A DNA stretch of 64,000 nucleotides. Source: Phycisphaerales bacterium (GTDB lineage: Bacteria; Planctomycetota; Phycisphaerae; Phycisphaerales; SM1A02). The translations under genes and the position numbers were made by a program. Below, piece after piece: positions 55,474 through 62,651 of this stretch. The notes below the pieces were generated by a model that did no database searches, was not told the origin of the DNA, and saw nothing but the letters and a program-made list of their open reading frames with translations. The stretch spans positions 434,001 to 498,000 of the forward strand of contig JAJDDB010000004.1 of NCBI GenBank assembly GCA_029260575.1, read 5' to 3'. Each line of letters begins with the position of its first letter. Position 1 is the first letter of the stretch.

Positions 55474-57450
55474 ATGACCAGAGACAGATTCGTGCAAATC
55501 ATTGCTGCGGTTGTGCTCGTCATCGCGACAACTGCCTCCGGCGTCATGCTGCCCTCGCTGATCGACCAATCAGAAAAGTACGAATTGCGCTATACATCCG
55601 TTGCGGTCGAGGGCGCGCCGCCGATTGTCGCGCTCGGACAATCCATCGGCGTGCTTCGCGGCCTTATCGTCGACTACCTGTGGATCAAGGTCCACATGAT
55701 GAAAGAAAAGGGACTGTTTTACGAAGTCATGGCCGATTCGGAACTGATCACGAAACTGCAACCACGGTTTGCATCAGTCTGGGGCTTCCACGGTCACAAC
55801 ATGGCGTACAACATTTCTGTCGCCACGCACACAGAGCAGGAACGCTGGTCGTGGGTCAAGGCAGGCATTAATCTCGTACGTAAGGAAGGCATCAAGTACA
55901 ACCCCAACGATCTGGAACTGCACAAGGAGCTTGCGTTCTGGTTTGCGCATAAGATAGAAGGGTATTCCGACGATGCGCACCTGTACTACAAGACGCAGTT
56001 CACCAAGGAATGGCATTTCCTGCTGGGCGAGCCGCCGATTGCATGGCAGGACCGCATCGAGTGGATCAAAGCAATTGCGGATGCGCCTGACACGCTTGCT
56101 CAGGCCGAGCAGCGCACGCCCGGCGTGAAGGCTCTCGTACAGAGACTTGAAGACGAGATCACCCCGTATGACCAGGGGCTCGACTTCGGCCTGAACTTCC
56201 AGTTGTTGCAGACCTATGGCGAATGGAGTGCGATCACCAGGCAATCCGAACTCGCGCAATCGCTCGGCGCTGCAGAGCAGATTCGATCACGCAGCCCGTT
56301 GTTTCGCGCGTTTGATACCATTGCAAACGATCCGCAGATGCAGGATGCATGGAAGACATTGCTGGCACATGTTCGCAAGCGTGTTCTGATCGATGAATAC
56401 AACATGGACCCGCAGCTTATGTATGAATTCACACGCGATGTGGGGCCGATTGACTGGAGGCACGGCCAGGCGCACGCGCTGTATTGGGCCCGCCGGGGTA
56501 GTCTTCTTGGTGACAAGCGCGCGCTGAATGATGATGACATTTATAAAGTCGTGAACAACGACCGTCTGCAATTGCAGGCAATGCAGGCTCTGGCCCGAAA
56601 CGGACGTATTACGTTCGACCCGCTGCTGATGAGCGAACTGCCCAGCCGTCTGCCGGAACCGCTGTGGATCGATGCGATTTATAATCAGTTCGAGTTCTTC
56701 TACAACAAGCACTGGGAAACTCGTGGCTGGGGTGGTGACACCTTCATCGGCTTCCTTGAGAACTTCATGAGTTCAGCCATCCGCGAGTGGTATCGCAGCG
56801 GCGAGTTGGAGAAAGCCCAGCAGTTGATGGATCGTATGGACCAGTTGCTCGGCCGGGGGGCACGCATTCCCAACAACAAATATGCGGTGCCGCTTGATGT
56901 GTTTGTGGAAGAGGAAACGCGCGGCGAATATCTCGTCAACCCGGCGGTCGCGCCGAGTGAAGTCATCGCTGGCCTGCGCTATGGCATTCGCGTGGGAATC
57001 GGTCAGGATCGGCCGGAGGTCTATCAGCAGTCCGTTCGCTTTGCCAAGACTGTTACGGACATGTTCCGCAACAGTGAGCAGTACGGTTACGAGAATAAGT
57101 TTGGCCGCGGCAGATTAAGCGAATTTGTAAGTCGACTTGAACGTAGCGTTGAAGACGCATTCCTGCAGATCATTATTGATCCAACACTCAGCCTTGAAGA
57201 GCGATCACTGATCTGGCGCAATGTCGACAGATATGAGCCGCAGCTTCGCGCTCGTGTGTACGACAAAGTCGTCGGGCAGCTTCAATTGCAACTGTCACGT
57301 TCTGTGTATGGCTCGCGGTATCGTGTGGCCGATCTGTTCCCAGCGCCGCCTAATCTCGAGGAGTTTCGCCAGCGGTTGGCTGAAGAACGCGCGAGAATTC
57401 AGAATCAACTTCAAGAGCAGCGCGACCGCGACGACATCACGCCGGAGTAA
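55474..57450 (+). CDS. Conserved-type protein of unknown function, linked to SPFH/ABC locus
   Basis: A 658-residue protein. An N-terminal helix (IIAAVVLVIATTASGVMLPS) acts as an anchor or signal, then comes a mostly helical soluble region resembling tetratricopeptide-type repeats. Examples are GIKYNPNDLELHKELAFWFA, WGFHGHNMAYNISVATHT and DQLLGRGARIPNNKYAVPLD; the first resembles sequence seen in planctomycete proteins beside ABC transporters. No catalytic motif is recognised. It begins with a ggag ribosome-binding site after a small inverted repeat (gtacaa-ct-ttgtac, 55425-55438) and follows the permease by 83 bases, so it belongs to the same run. The C-terminal tail is charged. Confidence 0.7.
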   Translation: MTRDRFVQIIAAVVLVIATTASGVMLPSLIDQSEKYELRYTSVAVEGAPPIVALGQSIGVLRGLIVDYLWIKVHMMKEKGLFYEVMADSELITKLQPRFASVWGFHGHNMAYNISVATHTEQERWSWVKAGINLVRKEGIKYNPNDLELHKELAFWFAHKIEGYSDDAHLYYKTQFTKEWHFLLGEPPIAWQDRIEWIKAIADAPDTLAQAEQRTPGVKALVQRLEDEITPYDQGLDFGLNFQLLQTYGEWSAITRQSELAQSLGAAEQIRSRSPLFRAFDTIANDPQMQDAWKTLLAHVRKRVLIDEYNMDPQLMYEFTRDVGPIDWRHGQAHALYWARRGSLLGDKRALNDDDIYKVVNNDRLQLQAMQALARNGRITFDPLLMSELPSRLPEPLWIDAIYNQFEFFYNKHWETRGWGGDTFIGFLENFMSSAIREWYRSGELEKAQQLMDRMDQLLGRGARIPNNKYAVPLDVFVEEETRGEYLVNPAVAPSEVIAGLRYGIRVGIGQDRPEVYQQSVRFAKTVTDMFRNSEQYGYENKFGRGRLSEFVSRLERSVEDAFLQIIIDPTLSLEERSLIWRNVDRYEPQLRARVYDKVVGQLQLQLSRSVYGSRYRVADLFPAPPNLEEFRQRLAEERARIQNQLQEQRDRDDITPE

Positions 57451-57454
57451 TTGA

Positions 57455-58129
57455 TCAGGCCTGCATATGCGTGCCGTCCACCACGGGATTGCGCAGCGAA
57501 CCGACGCCGTCAATCGTAATTGTCACGGTATCACCATGACGCAGAAACCGCGGGGGTGATTGCGCCGCGCCTACACCTGACGGCGTTCCGGTGAGCAGGA
57601 CAGTCCCGGCAAGCAGTGTCATGCCACGGGAAAGTTCCGCAATAAGCGTGCGCACGGGAAAGATCATGTCTGCAGTTGAAGCACGCTGCACGATTTCGCC
57701 GTTGAGCTTCGTCACAAGATCGAGTGCCTGCGGATCGCCGACATCAGCCGCCGCGACGTAGGGACTCATCGGACAGAACGTGTCGAAGCTCTTACCGCGC
57801 ACGAATTGTCCGCCGGAGCCTTGCTTCTGCCACCAGCGCGCGCTGACGTCATTGGCTACTGCGTAATGGCTGACGTACAGCATCGATGTCTCCTGAGAAA
57901 CATCCCGGCAGTTGCGGCCGAGCACCACTGCCAATTCACCTTCGTAGTCAACCTGCGGTTCCGGTTCCTTACAAATTGACGACAGCACAATCGCCTCGCC
58001 CGTGCCTATGACCGAGGCGGGGTTTTTCATAAACACCATAGGGCGGTCGGGCACATTGCCGTGCATCTCTGCTGCATGCTCTGCATAGTTGCGGCCTATG
58101 CACAAAATGGCAGGGGGCAGCGATTGCAC
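57455..58129 (-). CDS. Fumarylacetoacetate hydrolase-family protein
   Basis: A 224-residue protein. CIGRNYAEHAAEMHG, then DYEGELAVVLGR with the metal-binding acidic pair, VANDVSARWWQ and LLTGTPSGVGAAQSPPRFLR are the classic marks of the FAH superfamily (2-hydroxyhepta-2,4-diene-1,7-dioate isomerase type). Members hydrolyse or decarboxylate 2-keto or acylpyruvate compounds. Starts with GTG at 58129, sharing one base with the stop of yidD (TAGTG). It is the last gene in the ClC-rnpA-yidD run and faces the 658-residue gene with a 4-base gap. Substrate unknown. Confidence 0.9.
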   Translation of the reverse strand: MQSLPPAILCIGRNYAEHAAEMHGNVPDRPMVFMKNPASVIGTGEAIVLSSICKEPEPQVDYEGELAVVLGRNCRDVSQETSMLYVSHYAVANDVSARWWQKQGSGGQFVRGKSFDTFCPMSPYVAAADVGDPQALDLVTKLNGEIVQRASTADMIFPVRTLIAELSRGMTLLAGTVLLTGTPSGVGAAQSPPRFLRHGDTVTITIDGVGSLRNPVVDGTHMQA

Positions 58130-58440
58130 TACCCGTCACGTCCTGCTGCGGTGTGCGCAGCGCGCCTGGGCGGGACGGGGTCAAGTCCGAATCCGCCGAG
58201 TGGGTGACAGCGCAACAGCCGCCGAATCGTCAGCCACGATCCACGTAGCGCGCCGTGTATCTGCAGACTCTCGATGGCATACTGTGAACACGTCGGATGA
58301 AATCTGCAGTGTCCACCCATCACCGTGCTGAGCGTCACTTGGTACAGCCGAACTAGGAAAATCAACACACCTGACGGCAGCTCTGTAAGTCGGGCGACGG
58401 CGTTCACGGTTCTGGTTGTGGTGCGGGCAGCTTCTTCCAT
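58129..58440 (-). CDS. yidD: Membrane protein insertion efficiency factor YidD
   Basis: A 103-residue protein. LIFLVRLYQVTLSTVMGGHC and RFHPTCSQYAIESLQIHGAL are the YidD signature, and RRLLRCHPLGGFGLDPVP closes the domain. YidD is a small membrane-associated helper of YidC, usually located between rnpA and yidC. Here it overlaps rnpA by 37 bases and is followed by an FAH-family gene instead of yidC. The C-terminal tail (PRRAAHTAAGRDG) is short and basic. The first 20 residues are variable, so the start could lie downstream. Confidence 0.93.
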   Translation of the reverse strand: MEEAARTTTRTVNAVARLTELPSGVLIFLVRLYQVTLSTVMGGHCRFHPTCSQYAIESLQIHGALRGSWLTIRRLLRCHPLGGFGLDPVPPRRAAHTAAGRDG

Positions 58441-58805
58441 CGTTCATCCAGTTGGCGCATTGAATCCGTCAGCAGTTCTCCATACGCATGCAGCGTCAGA
58501 GGTTCATGCGGTTTGACGCGTACGACAATATCATAGCCCACCGGAAGATCGAATTGATGCAGACGAAATGCCTCGCGTAGACGCCGCTTGATGCGATTGC
58601 GCCGAACCGCATTCCCGACCCGCCGCGACACCGTCAGCCCGAGGCGGTTGTGGTTCAGTTGATTCGGAATCGAATACACAATCAGTGGACCGGAATGGCG
58701 CAAGACCTGCGAGCGAAGGACAGCAAGGAACTGCCGAGCTCCCGAAAGACGCAAATGCCTGCGATATCGCAGTGGCTGCTCATGGTTCGGCGGTGTAGCA
58801 GTCAT
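58404..58805 (-). CDS. rnpA: Ribonuclease P protein component
   Basis: A 133-residue basic protein. NRLGLTVSRRVGNAVRRNRI and the adjoining KRRLREAFRLH form the R-N-R helix that contacts the RNase P RNA; HLRLSGARQFLAVLRSQVLR is the N-terminal helix. It aids tRNA 5'-end processing. Normally rnpA follows rpmH; here the gene upstream is a chloride channel whose stop is one base from this ATG, and no rpmH gene is in the window. The C-terminal 37 bases overlap the yidD start. Confidence 0.94.
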   Translation of the reverse strand: MTATPPNHEQPLRYRRHLRLSGARQFLAVLRSQVLRHSGPLIVYSIPNQLNHNRLGLTVSRRVGNAVRRNRIKRRLREAFRLHQFDLPVGYDIVVRVKPHEPLTLHAYGELLTDSMRQLDERWKKLPAPQPEP

Positions 58806-58806
58806 C

Positions 58807-60603
58807 TCACTCTCGCGCCAAAGCTCGTTGATACTTCGTCATGAGCCGCGATCGTGTGATCAATCCCTTGACGTGCCCATCGGTTGTTTCGTGCAGGACA
58901 GGCAGCGACAACACATCATGGCGAGCGAACTTATCGAGCACGGTGTCCAACGTTTCATCCGGCGCGACGGTTGGCAAGTCGCTTCGACACAGTTCACTGA
59001 CCTGTAGAAGAGGAATTGCCTCGCGATACACAAGTGCGGATTGCAGATCCGCATTTGTCACCATACCGACGTAGTGGCCGCGATCGTCAATGACGACGAA
59101 GTCTCGTGCGTAGTGCAGTTCACTGAGCTCCAACAGTTTCTGCGCTGAGTCGGTCGGGCGGACAGTCACCGCATCAGCAAGAAGAACATCGGAAACGGAA
59201 AGTCGGCGAAGGACAGTCAGATCGCTCATCGCGCCGATACGAATACCGCGCCTTCGAAGCTTGAGCGTGTAGATGCTGTCGCGCATGATCAGCCGCGAAA
59301 CGATTGTGGAAATAACCGCAGCGAGCATCAATGGCAAAATGATTTCGTAGTTGCCGGTGATCTCGTAGACGATCAGTATTGCAGTCAGTGGTGCGTGCGT
59401 TGTTGCAGCGACAACAGCCGCCATGCCGACGAGCGCGTAGTGAGCCGGGCTTGCATGCTCGGCCCAGTTCAGTGCATCGACCAGTACGCCGAACGCGCCG
59501 CCGACACATGCGCCGAGCATCAGCGATGGCGCGAACACTCCGCCGGAGCCGCCGGATCCAAGCGTCAGGCACGTCGCCAGTGCCTTGAAGACGAAGATTG
59601 CAAGCAGCGCTGTAAACAGCCCGCCGGTTGAGTTTGCAGTGGAGTAGTAGTCTGTGCTCAGCAGGTTCTCGATAACCGAATAGCCGTTGCCATAGAACGG
59701 CGGCAGGTCTCCATCCTTTACGTTGAAGAGCCAGACGTGCGACAGGCCGAGCAATCCGAGTACCGCGCCGCCTGTGATCGGCTTGATGATCGGGTGAATC
59801 TTGAACGCGTTGTACCGGTCTTCGGTGAAATACAGAGCTTTGATGAACACGACCGCAGCCAGCCCGCAGACGATGCCCATGAGGATGTAGTTTGGAATCT
59901 CCAGCGCGAAAAAGGCGTTGACCTGCATGTTGTCAAGCAGGTGAAATACTTCAATGTCTTCGGTAAATGCTTGCGTGACTGCTGCGGAAAACACTGCAGC
60001 AATCACGATCGGTGTAAACGTGCGGATCGAGAAATCGCGCAGCAGAATTTCGAGCACAAAAAATATTCCCGCAATCGGCGCGTTAAAGACGGATGCAATT
60101 CCCGCTGCTGCGCCGCAGCCGAGCATCGTCGCGGTGTTCTGTGGGTTGGCCTTGAGGAAGCGTCCAGCATTGGAGCCAATCGCAGAGCCGATCTGCACGA
60201 TCGGTCCTTCCACACCAGCTGAGCCACCAGTGCCGATCGTCGTTATGGCGCTGGCGATCTTTGCCACAGCGACCCGCAGCTTGATTCGCGATTTCCGGCG
60301 ATTGATGGCTTGCAGCACCTCAGGTACGCCGTGGCCTCGGGCTTCAGACGCCAGGTAGTGGACGATTACGCCGGTCAATGCTGCGCCGAGAATCGGGAAC
60401 CCAAAGATCAGCGCCATACGCCACTTCGACGGCGTATCCGTGAACAGATACAGCGGCAGATGGATCAGCCACATGAAACCCATCGCGACGCAGGCTGTTC
60501 CCGAGCCGATGACTGCGGCCAGCAGAACGAGATACCAGTCGCGCCCGAGTCCGAGCCGATTGCGCAAGCGCCGAAATTTTCGAATTCGTCGTGCCCGCAT
60601 CAT
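58807..60603 (-). CDS. ClC-family chloride channel/exchanger with CBS domains
   Basis: A 598-residue protein with about 10-12 helices followed by two CBS domains. Selectivity-filter motifs are present: GTGGSAGVEGPIVQIGSAIG (G-x-E-G-P, with gating Glu) and GSGGSGGVFAPSLMLGACVG (G-x-F-x-P). Tandem CBS domains occupy about residues 470-590 (LLADAVTVRPTDSAQKLLEL, and LPTVAPDETLDTVLDKFARH), which commonly sense nucleotides. Channel or proton-coupled exchanger cannot be decided. The start is MMRARRIRKFRRLRN; a second Met follows directly. It heads the minus-strand run with rnpA, yidD and the FAH-family gene, an unusual combination. Confidence 0.93.
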   Translation of the reverse strand: MMRARRIRKFRRLRNRLGLGRDWYLVLLAAVIGSGTACVAMGFMWLIHLPLYLFTDTPSKWRMALIFGFPILGAALTGVIVHYLASEARGHGVPEVLQAINRRKSRIKLRVAVAKIASAITTIGTGGSAGVEGPIVQIGSAIGSNAGRFLKANPQNTATMLGCGAAAGIASVFNAPIAGIFFVLEILLRDFSIRTFTPIVIAAVFSAAVTQAFTEDIEVFHLLDNMQVNAFFALEIPNYILMGIVCGLAAVVFIKALYFTEDRYNAFKIHPIIKPITGGAVLGLLGLSHVWLFNVKDGDLPPFYGNGYSVIENLLSTDYYSTANSTGGLFTALLAIFVFKALATCLTLGSGGSGGVFAPSLMLGACVGGAFGVLVDALNWAEHASPAHYALVGMAAVVAATTHAPLTAILIVYEITGNYEIILPLMLAAVISTIVSRLIMRDSIYTLKLRRRGIRIGAMSDLTVLRRLSVSDVLLADAVTVRPTDSAQKLLELSELHYARDFVVIDDRGHYVGMVTNADLQSALVYREAIPLLQVSELCRSDLPTVAPDETLDTVLDKFARHDVLSLPVLHETTDGHVKGLITRSRLMTKYQRALARE

Positions 60604-60647
60604 TCACCGTCACGTGATCAATCACCAACGAGTGTAACGAATCCTGG

Positions 60648-61592
60648 CTACTCGGATTCCTGATGCGAATCTTGACCGGCCGGCTGCTGCATCGGCACGA
60701 GCGTCGTCTCAAAGAATTCAATCACTCGATGGTCGACCGCAGGATTCGACCAGCGAAGCGAGTTATGGTTGCCGCCTTCAAGTTCCCACAGCTCCGCAGT
60801 GGGGCAGGCTTGTGCCAATTTGCGGCCATGGCTGATCGGCACGAGAGAATCGCTGGTGCCGTGAATGACAAGAATCGGCCGGACGATTTCTGCTATTGCA
60901 TCAACAGGACGATTTCCATCTCGAATCAATGTTCGTGCGAGCAGTCGGGCAAACCAACCGGGCTGTTCGCCGCCGACTGCATTCGCTGCCACGCTCTGCC
61001 ACGATGCAAATGCAGATTCGATCACCGCAGCGCGAATCTCGGGTCGATCGTGCATGACATTCAAACCGATCGCCCCACCAAGTGAATGGCCGTACATGCC
61101 GATGCGATTCGGGTCAATATCCGGGCGCGACACCAGATAGTCCAATGCCGCGTTCGTGTCAGCTATCAGCGGCGCTCGACGACGCGCCGAACCCTCACTT
61201 TCACCGTACCCGCGGTAATCAAACAGCAGGAGATTGAACCCGGCAGCGGGCAGATACTCAGTGAACCCGATGTGGCTCGTGATGTTTCCCGCGTTGCCAT
61301 GTACATGCAGGATCGTCGGCGCCTGTGTTGAAGGCGCTGCGGAGTTCTGGCTGGGGATGAACCAACCGGCCAGTTGCGTCCCGTCTGCTGATGTAAACGT
61401 GACCATTTCTGCGCCCGGGAATTCAGCCGGGGCAGGGGTGGCGGCTCGCTCGGGATAGTAGAACATCGATTCCATACAGCCGGTCACATTGAGAGCACCC
61501 ACCACGGCAACGACGAGCACAACGCTCGCCAACAGCGTCCGCAGGGGCCGCCTCAAACGTCCTGCTGTTGTCCGGTCACTTGCCACGTCCAA
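60648..61592 (-). CDS. Lipoprotein alpha/beta hydrolase
   Basis: A 314-residue hydrolase. An N-terminal lipoprotein signal ends VGALNVTGC (lipobox Cys39). The alpha/beta fold follows: HVHGNAGNITSHIGFTEYLP (oxyanion loop), LLLFDYRGYGESEG, the nucleophile elbow YGHSLGGAIGLNV, LVIHGTSDSLVPISHG (acid) and GGNHNSLRWS (catalytic His). It resembles BAAT/BEM46-type serine hydrolases that act on esters or lipids; the substrate is unknown. It is divergent from rpoZ and follows the ClC run by 44 bases, same strand as that run. Confidence 0.88.
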   Translation of the reverse strand: MDVASDRTTAGRLRRPLRTLLASVVLVVAVVGALNVTGCMESMFYYPERAATPAPAEFPGAEMVTFTSADGTQLAGWFIPSQNSAAPSTQAPTILHVHGNAGNITSHIGFTEYLPAAGFNLLLFDYRGYGESEGSARRRAPLIADTNAALDYLVSRPDIDPNRIGMYGHSLGGAIGLNVMHDRPEIRAAVIESAFASWQSVAANAVGGEQPGWFARLLARTLIRDGNRPVDAIAEIVRPILVIHGTSDSLVPISHGRKLAQACPTAELWELEGGNHNSLRWSNPAVDHRVIEFFETTLVPMQQPAGQDSHQESE

Positions 61593-61716
61593 AGTGTATG
61601 ATTCCCCGGTGATGCCAGCCTGCGGCTGAGGGGGGCAATCTAGCGACTCGACGGCGGCGGCTGTTCGGGATATACTGCGTGGTTCTCAGTCCTGGAAGCC
61701 ATACATACGGCCCGGG

Positions 61717-61745
61717 CCGACCCACAGGGGCGGTTCTGTGGTCGG
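61717..61745. promoter_or_regulatory. Stem-loop in the leader of rpoZ
   Basis: ccgacccacag (61717-61727) pairs with ctgtggtcgg (61736-61745) with one unpaired C, loop about 8 bases. It lies 22 bases before the rpoZ ATG in a 175-base divergent intergenic region and might modulate expression or translation. No T-tract follows, and no known riboswitch fold is recognised. Confidence 0.3.
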
Positions 61746-61767
61746 ACACCTGCGGGATACTCTACAC

Positions 61768-62004
61768 ATGATCGAAGCACTCAAGAGCGATGAGATCGTC
61801 AAGAAAATGGGCGGTCGCTTCAAGCTGACCGCGCTGATTCAGCGCCGGTTGTATGAACTGATTATCGAAGGGGCACGCCCGTTGGTCGAGCGTGACGGCC
61901 GTACCGATCTGGAACTGGTCATCGAAGAAATCCTGCAGGACAAGATCGGGCCGAAGTGGGCCGATGCGACTGATGCTGCCATCCACGGCGTCTCGAAGAG
62001 TTGA
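61768..62004 (+). CDS. rpoZ: RNA polymerase omega subunit
   Basis: A 78-residue protein. MIEALKSDEIVKKMGGRFKL and TALIQRRLYELIIEGARPLV match the conserved core of omega, including the R-F-x-L-x-x-x-x-x-R-R-L-x-E-L pattern. Omega helps fold and hold the beta' subunit. The ATG 61768 is chosen over the one ten codons upstream, since the omega core begins here. It is followed after 48 bases by the decarboxylase gene, a common order (rpoZ then coaBC) that supports both calls. The upstream gmk gene that often precedes it is absent. Confidence 0.9.
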   Translation: MIEALKSDEIVKKMGGRFKLTALIQRRLYELIIEGARPLVERDGRTDLELVIEEILQDKIGPKWADATDAAIHGVSKS

Positions 62005-62052
62005 TGCGCCCCGACGCTTGATGCGTTGGTCTCGAACAATGGAAGGCCATTC

Positions 62053-62634
62053 GTGAGCGCCGCTTCCGCACAACGCCCGGTCAACGGAAGACGGATCATC
62101 GTCGGCCTCACCGGCGGCATTGCCTGCTATAAGCTTGCAGCTGTCGTCAGCAAGCTCACGCAATCCGGCGCGGATGTCACTGTCATCATGACCGAGGCTG
62201 CCACGCGGTTTGTTACGCCGTTGACGTTTCAGGCGCTGACCGGCCGGCCCGTGTACAGCGACCAATGGCAACATGTCGAATCACAAGATCCGCAGCACAT
62301 CAGTCTGGCCCGCTCGGCAGATCTGGTGCTCATCGCGCCGTGTTCAATGGACATGCTCGCGAAGCTGGCGCAGGGCAGGACCGACGATGTTGTCAGCCTG
62401 ATCGTTTCAGCAGTGGACCGCTCAAACCAGCCGGTGTTGCTGGCACCGTCAATGAATGCGGTGATGTGGAATCAGCCGGCAACGCAGCGAAACATTGAAA
62501 AGCTTCGTGCTGATAATTTCGGGATTATTGAACCTGACACCGGCTGGCAGGCCTGCCGCACCGAAGGCGTGGGGCGGCTTCCAGAGCCGGATCAGCTTCT
62601 GGATGCGGTGGAAGCAGCACTTGGGAATCGCTAA
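62053..62634 (+). CDS. Phosphopantothenoylcysteine decarboxylase-type flavoprotein (single domain)
   Basis: A 193-residue flavoprotein of the HFCD group. IIVGLTGGIACYKLAAVVSK, HISLARSADLVLIAPCSMDM with the catalytic His, the P-x-M-N-x-x-M-W-x-x-P-A-T-Q motif (PSMNAVMWNQPATQRNIEKL) and GWQACRTEGVGRLPEP correspond to CoaC. CoaC decarboxylates 4'-phosphopantothenoylcysteine in coenzyme A synthesis. The usual C-terminal synthetase domain (CoaB) is missing; a separate coaB gene is expected elsewhere. The ACR in place of the usual ACG is a small deviation. GTG 62053 has ggaagg before it; TTG 62026 is an alternative start. Confidence 0.87.
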   Translation: MSAASAQRPVNGRRIIVGLTGGIACYKLAAVVSKLTQSGADVTVIMTEAATRFVTPLTFQALTGRPVYSDQWQHVESQDPQHISLARSADLVLIAPCSMDMLAKLAQGRTDDVVSLIVSAVDRSNQPVLLAPSMNAVMWNQPATQRNIEKLRADNFGIIEPDTGWQACRTEGVGRLPEPDQLLDAVEAALGNR

Positions 62635-62651
62635 TCTTCGCGTTCCACAGC

